Shown here piece by piece: positions 4,853-5,341 of a DNA stretch of 5,341 bases. Origin of the DNA: DUZB01 sp964407525 (GTDB lineage: Bacteria; Desulfobacterota; DSM-4660; Desulfatiglandales; Desulfatiglandaceae); the NCBI GenBank assembly GCA_964407525.1, contig CAYOWC010000331.1, positions 1-5,341 of the forward strand. Direction: 5' to 3'. Numbering within the stretch: position 1 is the stretch's first letter; every line of letters starts with the position of its first letter. The notes beneath the pieces were generated by a model. The model did not search any database. It was given only the letters and a program-made list of their open reading frames with translations, and was not told where the DNA came from. A program made the translations under genes and the position numbers.

Positions 4853-4889
4853 CTTGTTTGTTGGTCCTAGAAGGTACCCTGTTACAGGT

Positions 4890-5294
4890 TTATTTGAAAA
4901 GAGACATTTGTTTCTTCTCTATCTCTTTTTCCTTTTTTTCCTGGTACTTGACGTATTCTCTAATCTTTTTCTCATTTAGCCCCACAGTGCTAACGCAATA
5001 GCCTCGGCTCCACAGATGGCGACCCCAATATCGTTTCCCAATTAGCTCGTAGCGTTGAAATAGCCTTAATGCCAATTTCCCTTTCAGAAATCCCATTAGC
5101 GATGAAACAGAATATTTAGGCGGAATCGATATCACAAGATGAATGTGATCTTCTTGAATATTCAGCTCTAAAACCTCGACCAGGTCCTTCTGCCGACACA
5201 GAACATACACTTGGCTCCTCGTATATTTCTTTATTTCATCTTTGAAAATCCTGTGCCTATACTTGGGACAAAAAACGATATGATATTTAGGCAT
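4890..5294 (-). CDS. tnpA: IS200/IS605-family transposase TnpA (Y1 HUH nuclease)
   Basis: The 134-residue product begins with KYHIVFCPKYRHRIF (3-17), the family's first beta strand. It has the metal-binding HUH motif as HIH (50-52) within EDHIHLVISIPPKYSVSSLMGFLKGK, and the catalytic tyrosine Y114 in IREYVKYQ with the helper Q118. It should be a dimeric single-strand nuclease that cuts and rejoins element ends through a 5'-phosphotyrosine link. All key residues are present, so it looks active. Most relatives are 130-155 residues, several with 10-15 more at the N terminus, but an in-frame TGA two codons before the ATG (5294) fixes this start. The AAGG ribosome binding site abuts the ATG, so translation is probably poor, in line with the low expression known for IS200. 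Base composition is more AT-rich than the GlcD-type gene. Confidence 0.93.
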   Translation of the reverse strand: MPKYHIVFCPKYRHRIFKDEIKKYTRSQVYVLCRQKDLVEVLELNIQEDHIHLVISIPPKYSVSSLMGFLKGKLALRLFQRYELIGKRYWGRHLWSRGYCVSTVGLNEKKIREYVKYQEKKEKEIEKKQMSLFK

Positions 5295-5341
5295 CCTTCA
5301 TCCATAAGTTTACACTTTTCCCGGAAATGGGGTATGTTTTC

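Larger units (their letters stand above)
4834..5341 (-). mobile_element. IS200/IS605-family insertion sequence, left end not resolved in the window
   Basis: The element contains one Y1 transposase gene on the minus strand and, 37 nt past its stop, the subterminal right-end hairpin. On the minus strand the hairpin reads CCACCTCC TCT GGGGGTGG (4852-4834), an eight-pair stem with one wobble, followed by TTATTTGAC, the sort of unpaired tail where this family's ends are cut. These elements have no terminal inverted repeats or target duplications and move as single strands by peel-and-paste transposition. The exact right tip is probably within 4824-4833. The left-end hairpin is not recognisable in the 47 bp upstream of the gene and may lie beyond 5341. 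No tnpB is visible. Confidence 0.75.

Noticed and set aside
4776..4862. AACAAACAAG (4776-4785) inverted against CTTGTTTGTT (4853-4862)
   Set aside because: Low-complexity 10-base match near the IS end; within chance expectation.
1..5341. CRISPR array, tRNA or rRNA gene
   Set aside because: No regularly spaced direct repeats, cloverleaf-like sequence or rRNA core motifs were found on either strand.

Overview
The window looks like a chromosomal stretch from an anaerobic Gram-negative bacterium, most likely in the Desulfobacterota. That is an inference. It rests on a GEMM-I (c-di-GMP type) riboswitch ahead of a secreted protein, intergenic tracts rich in TTAGC heptads and GTGTCAGGTGTC-like repeats that I associate with that group, and an IS200-type element. 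No rRNA, tRNA or marker gene is present to prove the assignment.

Layout, left to right. (1) 1-909, minus strand: a membrane transporter of the bile acid:sodium symporter (SBF/BASS) superfamily, with its 3' end cut by the window edge. (2) 910-1486: a gene-free spacer holding a MITE-like inverted-repeat element (about 1007-1187) built from TTAGC heptads, plus a possible promoter and inverted repeats ahead of the next gene. (3) 1487-2860, plus strand: a complete GlcD-type FAD-linked 2-hydroxyacid dehydrogenase. (4) 2857-3318, minus strand: a GNAT acetyltransferase whose stop codon overlaps the GlcD stop codon tail to tail. (5) 3377-3649: a 273-bp non-coding element with 16-bp perfect terminal inverted repeats and a 9-bp target duplication, inserted about 58 bp upstream of the GNAT start. 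(6) 3735-4611, plus strand: a regulated unit made of a 14-bp palindrome, a promoter, a GEMM-I aptamer, a strong intrinsic terminator, a 160-nt leader, a strong ribosome binding site and a small exported beta-rich protein. A large bidirectional terminator follows. (7) 4834-5341, minus strand: an IS200/IS605-family element with its right-end hairpin and a Y1 transposase; its left end lies at or beyond the window edge.

Most of these genes appear to be independent units: they alternate in strand and each has its own spacer. The most informative part is the riboswitch unit. The aptamer's 3' strand is followed 22 nt later by a second, identical copy that forms the terminator, so one downstream strand has two equal partners. 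Two aptamer bases that should pair next to the ligand also appear swapped from G-C to C-G. The gene controlled encodes a secreted protein of unknown function, plausibly related to surface life or biofilm because c-di-GMP is the likely ligand.
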